The notes: generated by a model from the letters alone, not told the origin. A DNA stretch of 64,000 nucleotides from Desulfosarcina ovata subsp. ovata (GCF_009689005.1 NZ_AP021879.1:4952652-5016651); one strand, 5' to 3'. Positions 27,301 to 35,190 are shown, counted from the stretch's first letter. Program-made: numbers and translations.

Positions 27301-29425
27301 AGACGCCGGTCAGACCCTCTTCACCACCCGGGTGAGAACGCCGTCAGAGCGGTCCGCGGCCGCCTTCGCGCCCGGACTCGCGAACGACCTCAGCCTGGGA
27401 GACGCCTTTTTTACCGATACCCTGCTGCAAAGCGCCGCCCTTCTGGTTCCCCAGGATGTCAGCCTGCCAATTTCAATCGGCCGCCTGGACCTTTTTCCCG
27501 CTTTTTTCACGGCTAAGGCGCCGGCAACGGTCCGGACGCAGCTGATCAAACGCGAGGCCCAGGACCTGGTGTTCCGGGTGACCGCCATTGATGAACACGG
27601 TGGGGTGATGGCGCTGCTTGACGACTACCGGCTGCGGATCCTCACCCACCATCCGGAATACCCGTTGGTGGCCGACCTGGTCTCTCCCGAAGCGCGCGAC
27701 CGCCGTTTGCTGGAAGAGGTGGTTGCCGATGCCTGCCAGCATTTTTCAGTCGGGGTCCCATGCCTGATCCTGGCCTGTGTTCCCGGACTTCACGACCGGT
27801 CCAAAGTGGTTCGCCAGGAGATGGAAATCCCGATTTTGAATCAGACCATTTCGGCGGCTGCCGAACAGGTCGGCCTTGACGCGCCATCCTCCGGCATCCG
27901 ATGGCAGGAAAATGGCCGACCCGTGGTTGCCGATGTGGAGCGCACGGTTCTGGATATTTCCCTTTCCCATGAGGACCGTTACCTGCTTTGTATCGGCGGT
28001 CCCGGTCCGGTGGGCTGTGACCTGGCCGCCATTACCAAAAGGGACCGGGAGGGCTGGGCCGGCCTGCTGGGAAGCGGCCGTTCGGTGCTGCTGGACCGGT
28101 TGATGGCCGACGGTGACGCCTTGGACCGGGCCGGCACGCGCATCTGGGCCGCAGCGGAGGTTTGCACCAAGTGCGGCTGCCCGCCCGGCGCACCCCTCAG
28201 CGTGGTCGACCGTAAGGGCGACGCGGTGCTTTTTGCGGCCGATGAATCGATACGGATTCTGACCCTGGTCATCCGCCTGACCTGGGGTGCGCCGCAGATC
28301 GTGGCTTTTACGGTAGGCGGCGAGGTGGTGCCGCGGGTGCCGGAATTCCTGCTCACCGCGGACTATCCGGGGTACGAACCGCTTTACGAGACCCGGCCTT
28401 TCGAGATGATCGAAGGCGGGCCCCAGGGGCAGCTGGTTTTCGTCCAGCGGCTGCCGGTGACTTTCCAGCCCAGCGCCAACCTGAGCCGGACGATTTACTT
28501 CTCAAATTTCATCAAATGGATGGGCAACACCCGCGAGGCATCGGCCTGGCCGGTACTGGCGCGCATGTCCGAGCAGTTCGCCAGCGGCCGCTGGGGTGGG
28601 GTGACCAACTACGGCCACCTGAAAATCCTCGGCGAGGGCGGCACCAGCGACCAGGTTGAAATTCTCATGTGGGTGAGTGACAACAGCGGGCCGGAAAACT
28701 CCACCATGACCCTCTCCTACGACTTCCGCCGCATGCTGCGGGGCGGCGGATACCAGCGCCTGGCCTTCTGCCGCCTGCAGACCACCTGGGTCGAGATCCT
28801 GGGGCCCGGCGTGGCCCGGGTGGCCCCCTATCCGCCCTACTACGGCCAGTTCATCGAGGATATGTGCCCACGTTTCGACGCGCCGGATACGCCCGAACCC
28901 ATGGAAGAGTCACTGGCCCATCTGTTTGACAGCGAAGGGGATCGTCTGGTTTACGAGGCCCCCGCCGGACCGGTGGTGCTGCCCATCGTGCGCGAGCAGA
29001 CATTTGAAACCAGCCTGGCCCATGCCAACCTGGTGGGCAACATCTACTACGCCAACTACTACGAGTGGCAGGGGCAGATCCGCGACCGCTTCTTCTACGA
29101 GCTGATTCCCGACTACTTTCACGGCATCGGGGAACGGGGAGAACTGCTGGCCCTGGAGAGCCGTGTGGACCACCTGCGCGAGGCCATGCCTTTCGACCGC
29201 CTGGTGCTGACCCTGGCGGTCAAGACACTTCGTACCTGCAGTGTGACCTTTCATGTGGATTACTTCCGCCTGGAGCCCGACGGCAGCCGGATCAAAATCG
29301 CCTATGGCATGCACCGCGCCGTGTGGGTGAAGCGGGATCACCAGGGCCGGGCCATGGCGGCGCCGTTTCCCGAACGGGTGCGTGTGGCTTTTGATGCGGC
29401 GATCCGGCAGGCGTCCGGACGGTAG
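21377..29425 (+). CDS. Enediyne-type iterative polyketide synthase with PPTase and two hotdog domains
   Basis: 2682 residues. KS (about 10-475) has active Cys219 in IDGACSSSLLA, EGHGTGTTVGD and KSIIGHAKAASG. AT (about 595-910) has FPGQGAQ and Ser702 in GGHSLGELTA. ACP1 and ACP2 carry LDDLNLDSIKA with Ser1069 and Ser1159. A third ACP-like segment (about 1210-1295) lacks the serine. KR (about 1545-1745) has ATGGGKGI and Tyr1699 in GWYGFSNEAMD. DH has YLKDHHFQGSYLFP (about 1826-1839). PPTase (about 2100-2320) has SLSHEDRY, VGCDL and WAAAEVCTK. Two hotdog domains follow (about 2345-2500 and 2530-2675); the last has ANLVGNIYYANYYEWQG like enediyne thioesterases. It would build a polyene and pantetheinylate itself. 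The KS opening (RRLPD, HWLALE, IIGNTLTGE) is enediyne-synthase-like. No other enediyne genes are adjacent. Confidence 0.87.
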   Translation: MPIMTHRNSPAAIAVIGLACRYPDAPTPRKLWENVLARRRQFRRLPDCRLPLADYFDADKTVADKTYGRQAALIDGFDFDWAGRRIPLSTVRTTDIVHWLALETSLSAVADAGYSRETLPGERTGVIIGNTLTGEQTRANTMRLRWPFVRRTLYRAAQAQGMDDGQLRQLTRALKQRYLAVFPPVDEDTLAGGLSNTIAGRICNYLNLLGGGFTIDGACSSSLLAVANAASRMMNGDLDLAIVGGVDISLDPFELVGFAKTGALSDGDMTVYDRGGKGFIPGEGCGFIVLKPLADARRDGNPVYAVIHGWGISSDGGGSGITAPNATGQALALERAYLHAPHGFKDLDFVEGHGTGTTVGDRTELESIARLLGRTPVPRGQLRPCGITSLKSIIGHAKAASGIGGLIKAVMAVNRRVVPATAACSDPHQAFDGAARRLYPIRQGRTEDSAKRLTAGVSSMGFGGINCHITLVSGDAPDDRLKPPLSEKALLAHAQDSEIFMLGADSQAAMAAQIIDLEKMADGISIAELADLSAHLSRRLPDAAVIRAALLAGHPDELAARLNQLKDALDQAVPRSADATCTAVTPDIWLGWGSNTPRIGFLFPGQGAQQLNMGRILTQRYPWAQALVRQADQITSDLLGIPVSGLVFRDPDRAPGPEERDRWLAALSRTENAQPAICLASMLWLAFFKQLGVRPHVVGGHSLGELTACYAVGGLDAGTLLEFATRRGQAMTTREDARGAMVSLRCDASAASELISAVDGYVTLANLNSPHQTVLSGDLKAVETVARIAQERGINARLLPVSGAFHSRLCDDAARQVAAMTFLDSPLGTVDCRILSSTDGEPLPLQRPLSEHFAQQILSQVDFIRMTRNMASSCDLMVELGPGRILTGLVRDILGSDSLPCLPVEGVAGGAGDVNRTLAALFAHGVSLNWELLFENRLIRSFVPAAQKRFVVNPLEGLGVAGGPDEAPDRRIPDGIQAVLADAFNGVPDGLVSRYLESRGAFLNRLVQADLEFWNPTATSSGETAGVRGKTADTAAKTILFRLVAEVTGFAAESLSAESRLLDDLNLDSIKAGDLIARFARDCGITFPDPALLANAALGELIDAAGRLRGDAQPGDDGPPDDTDALGRRLLGMVAEVTGFPIERLDLSMRLLDDLNLDSIKAADLVARLASEVDLTGRVDAQALANASLAHVVETITGTLNAVAEPAPAPHAPTLPTAPDALTILLRQAARITGFAGDSLNLDRPVDQELAVGPDKLKTLIERTAGELAIDAHLDLEPLFQRSLSQIGEILNRMVAQQQPVGAAAPAAAPGQPSWVRNYVMELVDAPYPPFSENWRKRSENDWQKARVLILSSPDTAELADVLAQNLFYRGAATQTLAFDDDETPTALQNAVFSHLVALLPKNGHRENDRAALLDRMIRMRASLTTVPPAANAPRRTTSVTWVQFGGGVFGRDPRFARLDRGAAMALGASLHLERPDLKVRVVDVCPALDAEVIAWETIAEILTQESFAAVGYDLDRTRRILVPRQVQPVDFKRRGISWSGDDVILATGGGKGITAACALAVARETGVRMALVGRTPHPGQAESTPGTREIADILERYADLGLVAEYFACDMGDRDAVDDMLGKVTDRLGPVTGIIHGAGLNRPRLTGQVKPEQAFAETAPKVLGILHLLDALEATPPKLIMAMGSIIGITGMPGNGWYGFSNEAMDLALRSFVDDHPQTETVNVAYSIWRDEGMGARMGSVTALREKGIDAIPTDEGVSRFLKLFTHDPGHRQVVVSARMGGLDTWHRDLPDDPHGLRFLERRIHLTPGVEAAFSAHLSLESDPYLKDHHFQGSYLFPTVFGLEAMTQATGYLCGLSALSRVQFRDVRLSRPITVDPESGTEIIVRAILAEKDADGLQVVQAGIMKPGTGVQTDFFSATLILDPPAEAPRIDWPALPSPLPLVPATDLYRPSLLFQGVRFQGIQTVREIREEGEDAGQTLFTTRVRTPSERSAAAFAPGLANDLSLGDAFFTDTLLQSAALLVPQDVSLPISIGRLDLFPAFFTAKAPATVRTQLIKREAQDLVFRVTAIDEHGGVMALLDDYRLRILTHHPEYPLVADLVSPEARDRRLLEEVVADACQHFSVGVPCLILACVPGLHDRSKVVRQEMEIPILNQTISAAAEQVGLDAPSSGIRWQENGRPVVADVERTVLDISLSHEDRYLLCIGGPGPVGCDLAAITKRDREGWAGLLGSGRSVLLDRLMADGDALDRAGTRIWAAAEVCTKCGCPPGAPLSVVDRKGDAVLFAADESIRILTLVIRLTWGAPQIVAFTVGGEVVPRVPEFLLTADYPGYEPLYETRPFEMIEGGPQGQLVFVQRLPVTFQPSANLSRTIYFSNFIKWMGNTREASAWPVLARMSEQFASGRWGGVTNYGHLKILGEGGTSDQVEILMWVSDNSGPENSTMTLSYDFRRMLRGGGYQRLAFCRLQTTWVEILGPGVARVAPYPPYYGQFIEDMCPRFDAPDTPEPMEESLAHLFDSEGDRLVYEAPAGPVVLPIVREQTFETSLAHANLVGNIYYANYYEWQGQIRDRFFYELIPDYFHGIGERGELLALESRVDHLREAMPFDRLVLTLAVKTLRTCSVTFHVDYFRLEPDGSRIKIAYGMHRAVWVKRDHQGRAMAAPFPERVRVAFDAAIRQASGR

Positions 29426-29449
29426 AAACGGGGCCGGCCGCTTCGATGA

Positions 29450-29584
29450 CTTTATCACAATCTTCCGGACGCCTTCAAAAAGAACGGCCTGAAGGTAACG
29501 GTCACCGCCCGCGTCAGAGACGATGTCGGGAGCATCCATATGGTGGGAGAGATGATCGAGATCGTCGCGATCACCGAGCAATAG
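29450..29584 (+). pseudogene. Remnant of a small-protein gene (C-terminal part only)
   Basis: An open stretch without a start codon, bounded by an in-frame TGA at 29447. It encodes NLPDAFKKNGLKVTVTARVR followed by DDVGSIHMVGEMIEI and a stop. This matches the C-terminal pattern (NLPxxFKKxGLxVxxxAxxR, SIHMxGxxIEI) of a recurrent small bacterial protein family of unknown function. The N-terminal half is missing. Loss probably accompanied rearrangement at the left edge of the repeat-bounded island. Confidence 0.5.
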
Positions 29585-29604
29585 GGCCCGAAGCGGTGAT
29601 ACGG

Positions 29605-29697
29605 CGATACACGGCGGCCCGGCGGCGGGTAACGGTCGACGCAACGCGAACCAAATCCGGCGCGATCTGAGGGAATGATTTATTTCCGGCAACCTTA
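29605..29697. repeat. Left, partial copy of the foldback (MITE-like) element
   Basis: Bases 29651-29697 are nearly identical to the reverse complement of 35191-35236 (two or three differences in about 46 bases), ending TTTCCGGCAACCTTA. Weaker similarity extends left to about 29605. It is one arm only. Its terminal TTA, read leftwards as TAA, is the stop codon of the WD40 gene. Confidence 0.7.
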
Positions 29698-32600
29698 CGG
29701 CGGGGGTGTCTTGACCCGGTTGCGAGCCCAGGCCATCAGTTGATCGTACTTGGTCTGTCCGGCGGGCGGTGGTTCCAGCAGAGGGCGGAATTCCTGTTCG
29801 CCGGCAGAGCCGTCATCATCCTGCGGGCTCGAGGGGGAACGCATCGTCTTGCGCCTGAAGCCCAGCCCATCACGTTCGACCCGCCAAAGAAAACGCGCCC
29901 CCCTGGCAAAGGCCCGCAGCATGGGGGTGGGGCGATTGGCGTCCAAAAATCGGGAATAGGTCGAGATATCCCAGATTCTGACGGTTTTGTCGAAGGCGCC
30001 GCTGGCCAGCGTATGGCCATCGGCGCTGAAGGTCGCGCTGAAAGCGTCGTCCGTGTGCCCTGCCAATATTCTGATGCGATGGCCGGTGGCGGTATCCCAG
30101 AGGCGGACGGTGTCGTCCGCCGACGTACTGGCCAGCATCCTGCCATCGGGGCTGAAGGCGACGCTGTGGACGAAATCCGTGTGCCCCCTGAGTACGTTCA
30201 ACTCCCGCCCGGATTCCATGTCCCATACTCTTATGGTGTTGTCCCACGACGCGCTGGCCAGGGTGCGGGCATCCGGACCGATGGCCACGCTCAGGACCCC
30301 ATCCGTATGCTCTCGCAGGACTCGCAACGATTCTCCCGAGACTGCATCCCAGAGCCGGACGGTCTTGTCCCAGGATGCGCTGGCCAGGGTGCGGGCGTCG
30401 GGGCTGAAGGCGACGTTGGAAATGCCGTTGGTGTGCCCCTTGAGGACCGTCAACGGTTTTCCCGAGGCGACATCCCAAAGCCGGACGGTCTTGTCCCAGG
30501 ATGCGCTGGCCAGGGTGCGGGCGTCAGGACTGAAGGCGACGCAGTAAACGCCGTTGGTGTGCCCCTTGAGGACCGTCAACGGTTTTCCCGAGGTGACATC
30601 CCAGAGCCGGACGGTCCTGTCCCATGACGCGCTGGCCAGGGTGCGGTTGTCCGGGCTGAAGGCGACGTTGTAGACGCCGTCGTCGTGCCCCTTGAGGACC
30701 TTCAACGGTTTTCCCGAAGCGACATCCCAAAGCCGGACGGTCCTGTCCCATGACGCGCTGGCCAGGGTGCGGTTATCCGGGCTGAAGGCGACGCAGAACA
30801 GTCCTTTGGTATGGCCTTCGAGTACCCTGGGCGGCCGGGCCGGAGCGACATCCCATATTCGAACGGTCTTGTCGTTGGCACCGCTGACCACAGTCATGCC
30901 ATCCGGACTGAAGGCGACGCTGTAGACTTCGTCGGTGTGACCGAAGAACACGCCGGCCGGTTGCCCGGAGGCGGTATCCCAGAGCCGGACCGTCCTGTCG
31001 TCCGACGCGCTGGCCAGGGTTTTGCCATCCGGGCTGAATGCGATGCTGGAAATGCCATCCCTGTGCCCCTCGAGTTTCTTTATCTGTCGTCCGGAGGCGA
31101 TCTCCCAGATCCGGATGGAACGGTCGATCGACGCACTGGCCAGGGTTTTGCCGTCGGGACTGAAGGCGACAGAGTAGACCCCGTTGTCGTGCCCACTGAG
31201 CACCTTCGACTGCCGACCCGAGGCGACATCCCAGATCCGGACGGTCTTGTCCCAGGATCCGCTGGCCAGCATCTTGTCGTCACCGCTGAATGCCACGCTG
31301 AAGACTCCGCCCGTATGTCCTTCAAGTACCTTCAGCTGGCGCCCGGTGACCAGGTTCCAGAGCCGGATCGTATTGTCCCAAAGCGCGCCGGCCAGCATCT
31401 TGTCGTCGCTGCTGATTGCTACACTGAAAATTCCGCATTGATTTCCCTCGATCACTTTTAGCTGGCGACCGGTGGCCGTGTCCCAGAGGCGGATTGTTCG
31501 ATCGTCAGAACTGCTGGCGAGAATCTTTCCGTCGCTGCTGAAAACCAGACTGAAGATGGTGCCCTGGTGCCCGTTGAGGACCTTGAGCCGTTTGCCGGAG
31601 GCAGTACTCCAGATCGTGATGGTGGTGTCGTCCGAACCGCTGGCCAGGGTGTCGCCGGCCGGACTGAAAGAGACGGCGGTCAAAGCTTCCTGAGCGGAGC
31701 AGAGGACCGGCGAGAACCATCGGCATGCCAGGGCCTGCTGAATATTGTCCGGCGCCAGCAAGGGGCCGATGGACGACCACTCGAGCGCATCGCGGTCCGG
31801 AGCGATTTCCTGGGCGTAGGCTTCCGCAGTATACAGAAACGCGTCCTGATAGGCGTCGGTGGCATTCTCCATGCGGGCTCTGGCCAGTGCGCTTAGGGCC
31901 TTCTCCTCGAAAACCTTGGCCAGGTTGTAGTTGGCTTCCAATTCATTGGCCCTGGCGATCCTGGAGTGTTCCAGGGCCTGTCTTTTCCGCTCGTAGGCCT
32001 GCCAGCCGAAGAAGCAGGCGGCAACGGTGATCAGGAACAAAACGGAAGTGAACAGCCAGACCTGGCGAAGCCTTTTTCTCTGGCGTCGTTTTTCCCCTTC
32101 GATGGCTTCATCCCTTGCCCGGCGACTTTGATTCAGAAAGGCCATGGCCGCTTCGAAATCCGGATGATATCGACGGGCCCACGCCACCGTGGGGTGTTGC
32201 TTTTCCTGCCACTGCAGGGTGACGTCCAGCTGCGTCCCGCGGTAGAGGCTATCCGGGTGCCGGCCGAACCGGCGGGCGGTGTCGGCCAGGCGCCGGTAGA
32301 TTCCGGCGGATTCGGCCTCGTCCGCCACCCATTGGTGCAGGGTGGGCCATTGGCGGATCAGGCTCTCGTGGGAGATGTCGATGAGCGGGTTGTCTTCCGC
32401 CTTTTCCGAGGAGAAAACCACGAAGTTGCGGTTGCCTCGCCGGAATCCGTCCAGGACGCAGAGCACCCGCTCGGGTGTATCGATGCAGCCGCAGACCTCG
32501 GCGATCGCATGCAAATGGGCTTGGCACCGCACCTGGCGGTTGCCGGCATCGGTTTCGGTGATTGCCTGAAAGATCCGTCCGGTCAGTTCGCGGTCACTTT

Positions 32601-33513
32601 CAGACAATTCGGCGATGGCCTCGTCGGCATGCCGGCGGATGGCCTTCCGGATGGTGCCGATGGCTTCGTAGTGGGCCTCATCAATGGGCCCGGACCGGCT
32701 GCGCGACCACTGATCCCAGGTGCGCATGAGCGCGTGCTGCAATATGGGCAAATCATCGCGGGTGCCAGCATTCTCGTTGAGCAGGTGGTCCATCAGGCGT
32801 GGGGTAATGGTGGCGCCCGACAGCCGGATGGGACCGCCAATGGCTTCCCGGCGCTGGTCGCGGGTCAGTCGCGGCACCAGGTACTGGCTGCGGTTCATGG
32901 CTTCGGGCAGGCCGGCAAACCGGTCGCAGTCCCCCAGAAAATCGGACCGCATGGTCAGGCAGACGTAGACGGGCACCCGTTTCTGTTCGGCCAGTCGCAG
33001 CATGATGCCGACGAAATCAGCGGCTTTTTCCAAGGATGCGCTGTCCCGGCTGCGGCCCTCCCGGAAGAGTTCTTCGAATTGATCCACCAGTAGCAGTAAA
33101 TTGGCGTCTGCGTTGATTAGGGGCGGTTGGAGCCAATCGGAGAGTCCCAGGGCGCCCTGGGTGCGCATCACCCGGACCAGATCGTCGATTTTCGAGGTCA
33201 TGCAATCACTGTCCAGGGCGGTGATCAAGGCCGCGGCCAGATTCTCCAGCGGTGTATCACCCGGCTTCATCGTGGCGATCTTCCATAAATCCCGATCCTG
33301 AATCAGGAAGCCGGCCTCCAGGTTGGGGATCAGCCCCGCCCGCACCAGTGACGATTTGCCGGAACCGGAACTTCCCACCACGCTTAAAAACCGGCTGTGG
33401 TTCAGTTGCCGAAGCAGGGCCTTGGTCTGTTCGCCCCGGCCGAAGTAATAAAGGCTGTCCCGGCTCTCGAAGGGGCGCAGGCCCACGAACGGGTTGGCCG
33501 CTGGTTCACTCAA
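29695..33513 (-). CDS. nSTAND NTPase with 14 WD40 repeats
   Basis: About 1272 residues. Residues 1-60 hold the nSTAND1 opening NPFVGLRPFE and YYFGRGEQ with Walker A VVGSSGSGKSSLVRAGLIP. Walker B-like LLLLVDQFEELFRE follows near residue 145. A helical STAND region runs to about 460, then one membrane helix (VWLFTSVLFLITVAACFFGW). Residues about 590-1190 form 14 WD40 repeats, enough for two seven-bladed propellers. STAND proteins are signal-gated oligomerising switches, many in antiviral defence. The TTG at 33513 follows GGAGG and overlaps the stop of the TIR gene (TTGA), so the two are coupled. Its stop codon lies inside a flanking repeat. Repeats 8-11 are nearly identical at DNA level. Confidence 0.85.
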   Translation of the reverse strand: MSEPAANPFVGLRPFESRDSLYYFGRGEQTKALLRQLNHSRFLSVVGSSGSGKSSLVRAGLIPNLEAGFLIQDRDLWKIATMKPGDTPLENLAAALITALDSDCMTSKIDDLVRVMRTQGALGLSDWLQPPLINADANLLLLVDQFEELFREGRSRDSASLEKAADFVGIMLRLAEQKRVPVYVCLTMRSDFLGDCDRFAGLPEAMNRSQYLVPRLTRDQRREAIGGPIRLSGATITPRLMDHLLNENAGTRDDLPILQHALMRTWDQWSRSRSGPIDEAHYEAIGTIRKAIRRHADEAIAELSESDRELTGRIFQAITETDAGNRQVRCQAHLHAIAEVCGCIDTPERVLCVLDGFRRGNRNFVVFSSEKAEDNPLIDISHESLIRQWPTLHQWVADEAESAGIYRRLADTARRFGRHPDSLYRGTQLDVTLQWQEKQHPTVAWARRYHPDFEAAMAFLNQSRRARDEAIEGEKRRQRKRLRQVWLFTSVLFLITVAACFFGWQAYERKRQALEHSRIARANELEANYNLAKVFEEKALSALARARMENATDAYQDAFLYTAEAYAQEIAPDRDALEWSSIGPLLAPDNIQQALACRWFSPVLCSAQEALTAVSFSPAGDTLASGSDDTTITIWSTASGKRLKVLNGHQGTIFSLVFSSDGKILASSSDDRTIRLWDTATGRQLKVIEGNQCGIFSVAISSDDKMLAGALWDNTIRLWNLVTGRQLKVLEGHTGGVFSVAFSGDDKMLASGSWDKTVRIWDVASGRQSKVLSGHDNGVYSVAFSPDGKTLASASIDRSIRIWEIASGRQIKKLEGHRDGISSIAFSPDGKTLASASDDRTVRLWDTASGQPAGVFFGHTDEVYSVAFSPDGMTVVSGANDKTVRIWDVAPARPPRVLEGHTKGLFCVAFSPDNRTLASASWDRTVRLWDVASGKPLKVLKGHDDGVYNVAFSPDNRTLASASWDRTVRLWDVTSGKPLTVLKGHTNGVYCVAFSPDARTLASASWDKTVRLWDVASGKPLTVLKGHTNGISNVAFSPDARTLASASWDKTVRLWDAVSGESLRVLREHTDGVLSVAIGPDARTLASASWDNTIRVWDMESGRELNVLRGHTDFVHSVAFSPDGRMLASTSADDTVRLWDTATGHRIRILAGHTDDAFSATFSADGHTLASGAFDKTVRIWDISTYSRFLDANRPTPMLRAFARGARFLWRVERDGLGFRRKTMRSPSSPQDDDGSAGEQEFRPLLEPPPAGQTKYDQLMAWARNRVKTPPP
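30355..30790. repeat. Tandem 126-base units inside the WD40 gene
   Basis: The sequence CCGGACGGTC recurs at 30355, 30481, 30607 and 30733, exactly 126 bases (42 codons, one WD40 blade) apart. The units differ at few positions, while the outer blades of the same gene are diverged. This indicates recent duplication or gene conversion of blades. Confidence 0.85.
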
Positions 33514-35027
33514 AGGCCACCTCCGGAGGCAGTGCCGGCCACCATCAATTGTGCGGCCACCCTGGGGTCGATGGCGGGAGAGTGGCTGTTGTCCAGAACC
33601 CTGATATTGATTATCGGCGGTAGGGCGGGCAGGCTGACATCGTCCCGGCTGGCAGGTACCCGGTAGACCCAGATGTTTTCTAAGCTGCAGCGCGCTTCGC
33701 ATTGGAACTGTTCACAGATGGCTTTGAGGGCCAGCTTGATGCGGGCATGGAGCCAGTCCGGAGCCACCTTGCCGAACATGATGATCAGATTTTTGACATG
33801 CCGGATGGAACTTTCGAATTTGTTCAGGCTTAACAGCGGATCCCCTGATTCCTGGTTGAAATCGACCTCCACGCCCGATTCCGCCAGGTAGTCGGCCAGC
33901 TTGAAGGCGTAGCGCTGATCCTTCTGATGGGTATCCACCAGAAATGACGGTTCGCTTGTGGCCGGTGCAGCGGCAGCAAGGGGCTGAGCCAGTTTCTCGA
34001 TCACCAGATTGATGAATTCGCTCTGGGGCGTACGCACAAACTCCCAGTGGCCGGCTTCGCGATGGCTGTGGGCGCAGTCCAGCAGAAAGCGGCGCTGACC
34101 TTCATTTTCAATGTTTGCCATGTCAAGCTCGGGTGGAACCCAGACCAGGGGCAGCGCCTGGCTCTGCCTGGCAATGGCGAACTGCTCCCAGGGGTAGCTG
34201 GTTTCCGGCCGGTCGATGATACGGCGGCCCCGCCACTGATCGAAAAGATGGATGGAGAATCGGGCCTCGCTCAGCACCTGGCGAACGTAGGTGTCGTGGG
34301 GGGCATTTTCCCAAGGTGGGGGAACGGCGGGCAGGATCGTTCCCTGTTGTCCCTTGATTTCGGCGATGATTCGCTCTCGAAAAGGTTGCAGGGGTTCAGC
34401 CGCATCGGCCATGAAGACGGTGGCGGTCGCGGATTCTGCGTGTGTTCCGGCTGACGGTGTTCCGGTTGCGGCCATGGATGGCAGAATTGCCTCGACGGCG
34501 TCCACCAGAGGGCGCAGCTGTTTTTCGAAACGGTCGTCATGGATGGGGGTAAAATCGCCCAGTTCCTGATCCGATTCGGCATCATGAAAGGCAAAACCGG
34601 TGGTGCCGCTCAGGGCCGGTGACCATTTTTCGTATCGGTCGTGGGGGATGTTGTTCAGCAGGATGGTGAAAATACGGTATCGGTCGCCCACTTTCAAACC
34701 GGCGGGTGTAGCACCGTTGCGTTGGTAAAACCAGTTCAATTCATCCCGGCAGTAATCGGACCGCAGGTAATTGCGCGAAACCAGCGCGAAGAAGAGGGCA
34801 GTGTGGTCGACGGCGGCTTGGATGGCCTCGTTGAACAGCGTGTTGCCGCCCATGTGTCGCTTGTCACGCCAGACGGTGAGCTGCGATAGCCCCCGTCGCC
34901 GGACCAGCCAGCTCTCCAGCCATTCGTGGAAGTGAGCCACCCAGCCCGGCTGGCCGCCCGGGGCGTGGTTGTCGTCGTGGGCGTAGCTGATGAAGATATC
35001 GTGTTCGTAACCAGCGGCCTGTGCCAT
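33510..35027 (-). CDS. TIR-domain protein, partner of the nSTAND/WD40 protein
   Basis: 505 residues. Residues about 7-140 form a TIR domain: HDIFISYAHDDN (strand A and box 1), WLVRRRGLSQLTVWRDKRHM, and FFALVSRNYLRSDYCRDEL. A second, diverged TIR-like or SEFIR-like segment lies at about 360-480 (SFLVDTHQKDQRYAFKLADY, VKNLIIMFGKVAP). Prokaryotic TIR domains often cleave NAD or make nucleotide signals on sensing phage, with a conserved Glu; the Glu in YCRDELNW is a candidate but unproven. It has a GAGGA ribosome site, its own promoter-like sequence, and its stop overlaps the start of the STAND gene, so they probably act together. No signal peptide. Confidence 0.82.
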   Translation of the reverse strand: MAQAAGYEHDIFISYAHDDNHAPGGQPGWVAHFHEWLESWLVRRRGLSQLTVWRDKRHMGGNTLFNEAIQAAVDHTALFFALVSRNYLRSDYCRDELNWFYQRNGATPAGLKVGDRYRIFTILLNNIPHDRYEKWSPALSGTTGFAFHDAESDQELGDFTPIHDDRFEKQLRPLVDAVEAILPSMAATGTPSAGTHAESATATVFMADAAEPLQPFRERIIAEIKGQQGTILPAVPPPWENAPHDTYVRQVLSEARFSIHLFDQWRGRRIIDRPETSYPWEQFAIARQSQALPLVWVPPELDMANIENEGQRRFLLDCAHSHREAGHWEFVRTPQSEFINLVIEKLAQPLAAAAPATSEPSFLVDTHQKDQRYAFKLADYLAESGVEVDFNQESGDPLLSLNKFESSIRHVKNLIIMFGKVAPDWLHARIKLALKAICEQFQCEARCSLENIWVYRVPASRDDVSLPALPPIINIRVLDNSHSPAIDPRVAAQLMVAGTASGGGL

Positions 35028-35122
35028 GGATCGGTATCCTCGAATTTGGCGTTGGACCGGCAGTGGAAATCCGCCTTAATGCAAAGGGCGGCAAAGATCG
35101 AACGAATCGGAACACTGTGTCT

Positions 35123-35151
35123 TTTTTATCAATTTTGGAGAATGGGTTCAA
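35123..35151 (-). promoter_or_regulatory. Candidate sigma-70 promoter of the TIR/STAND operon
   Basis: On the minus strand, TTGAAC (35146-35151) and TAAAAA (35123-35128) are 17 bases apart, about 95 bases before the TIR gene start. The segment is markedly A/T rich. Confidence 0.45.
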
Positions 35152-35190
35152 GTTTTTTTCATGCTTGCGACCCGATTTTGAAAAGTTGAT

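Noticed and set aside
21377..29425. Calling the locus a complete enediyne biosynthetic cluster
   Set aside because: No E3/E4/E5-type or other maturation genes are adjacent; only the synthase with thioesterase-like domains is seen.
30355..30790. Regular 126-base repeats as a possible CRISPR-like array
   Set aside because: The period is a multiple of three, in frame, and encodes WD40 blades; there are no spacers.
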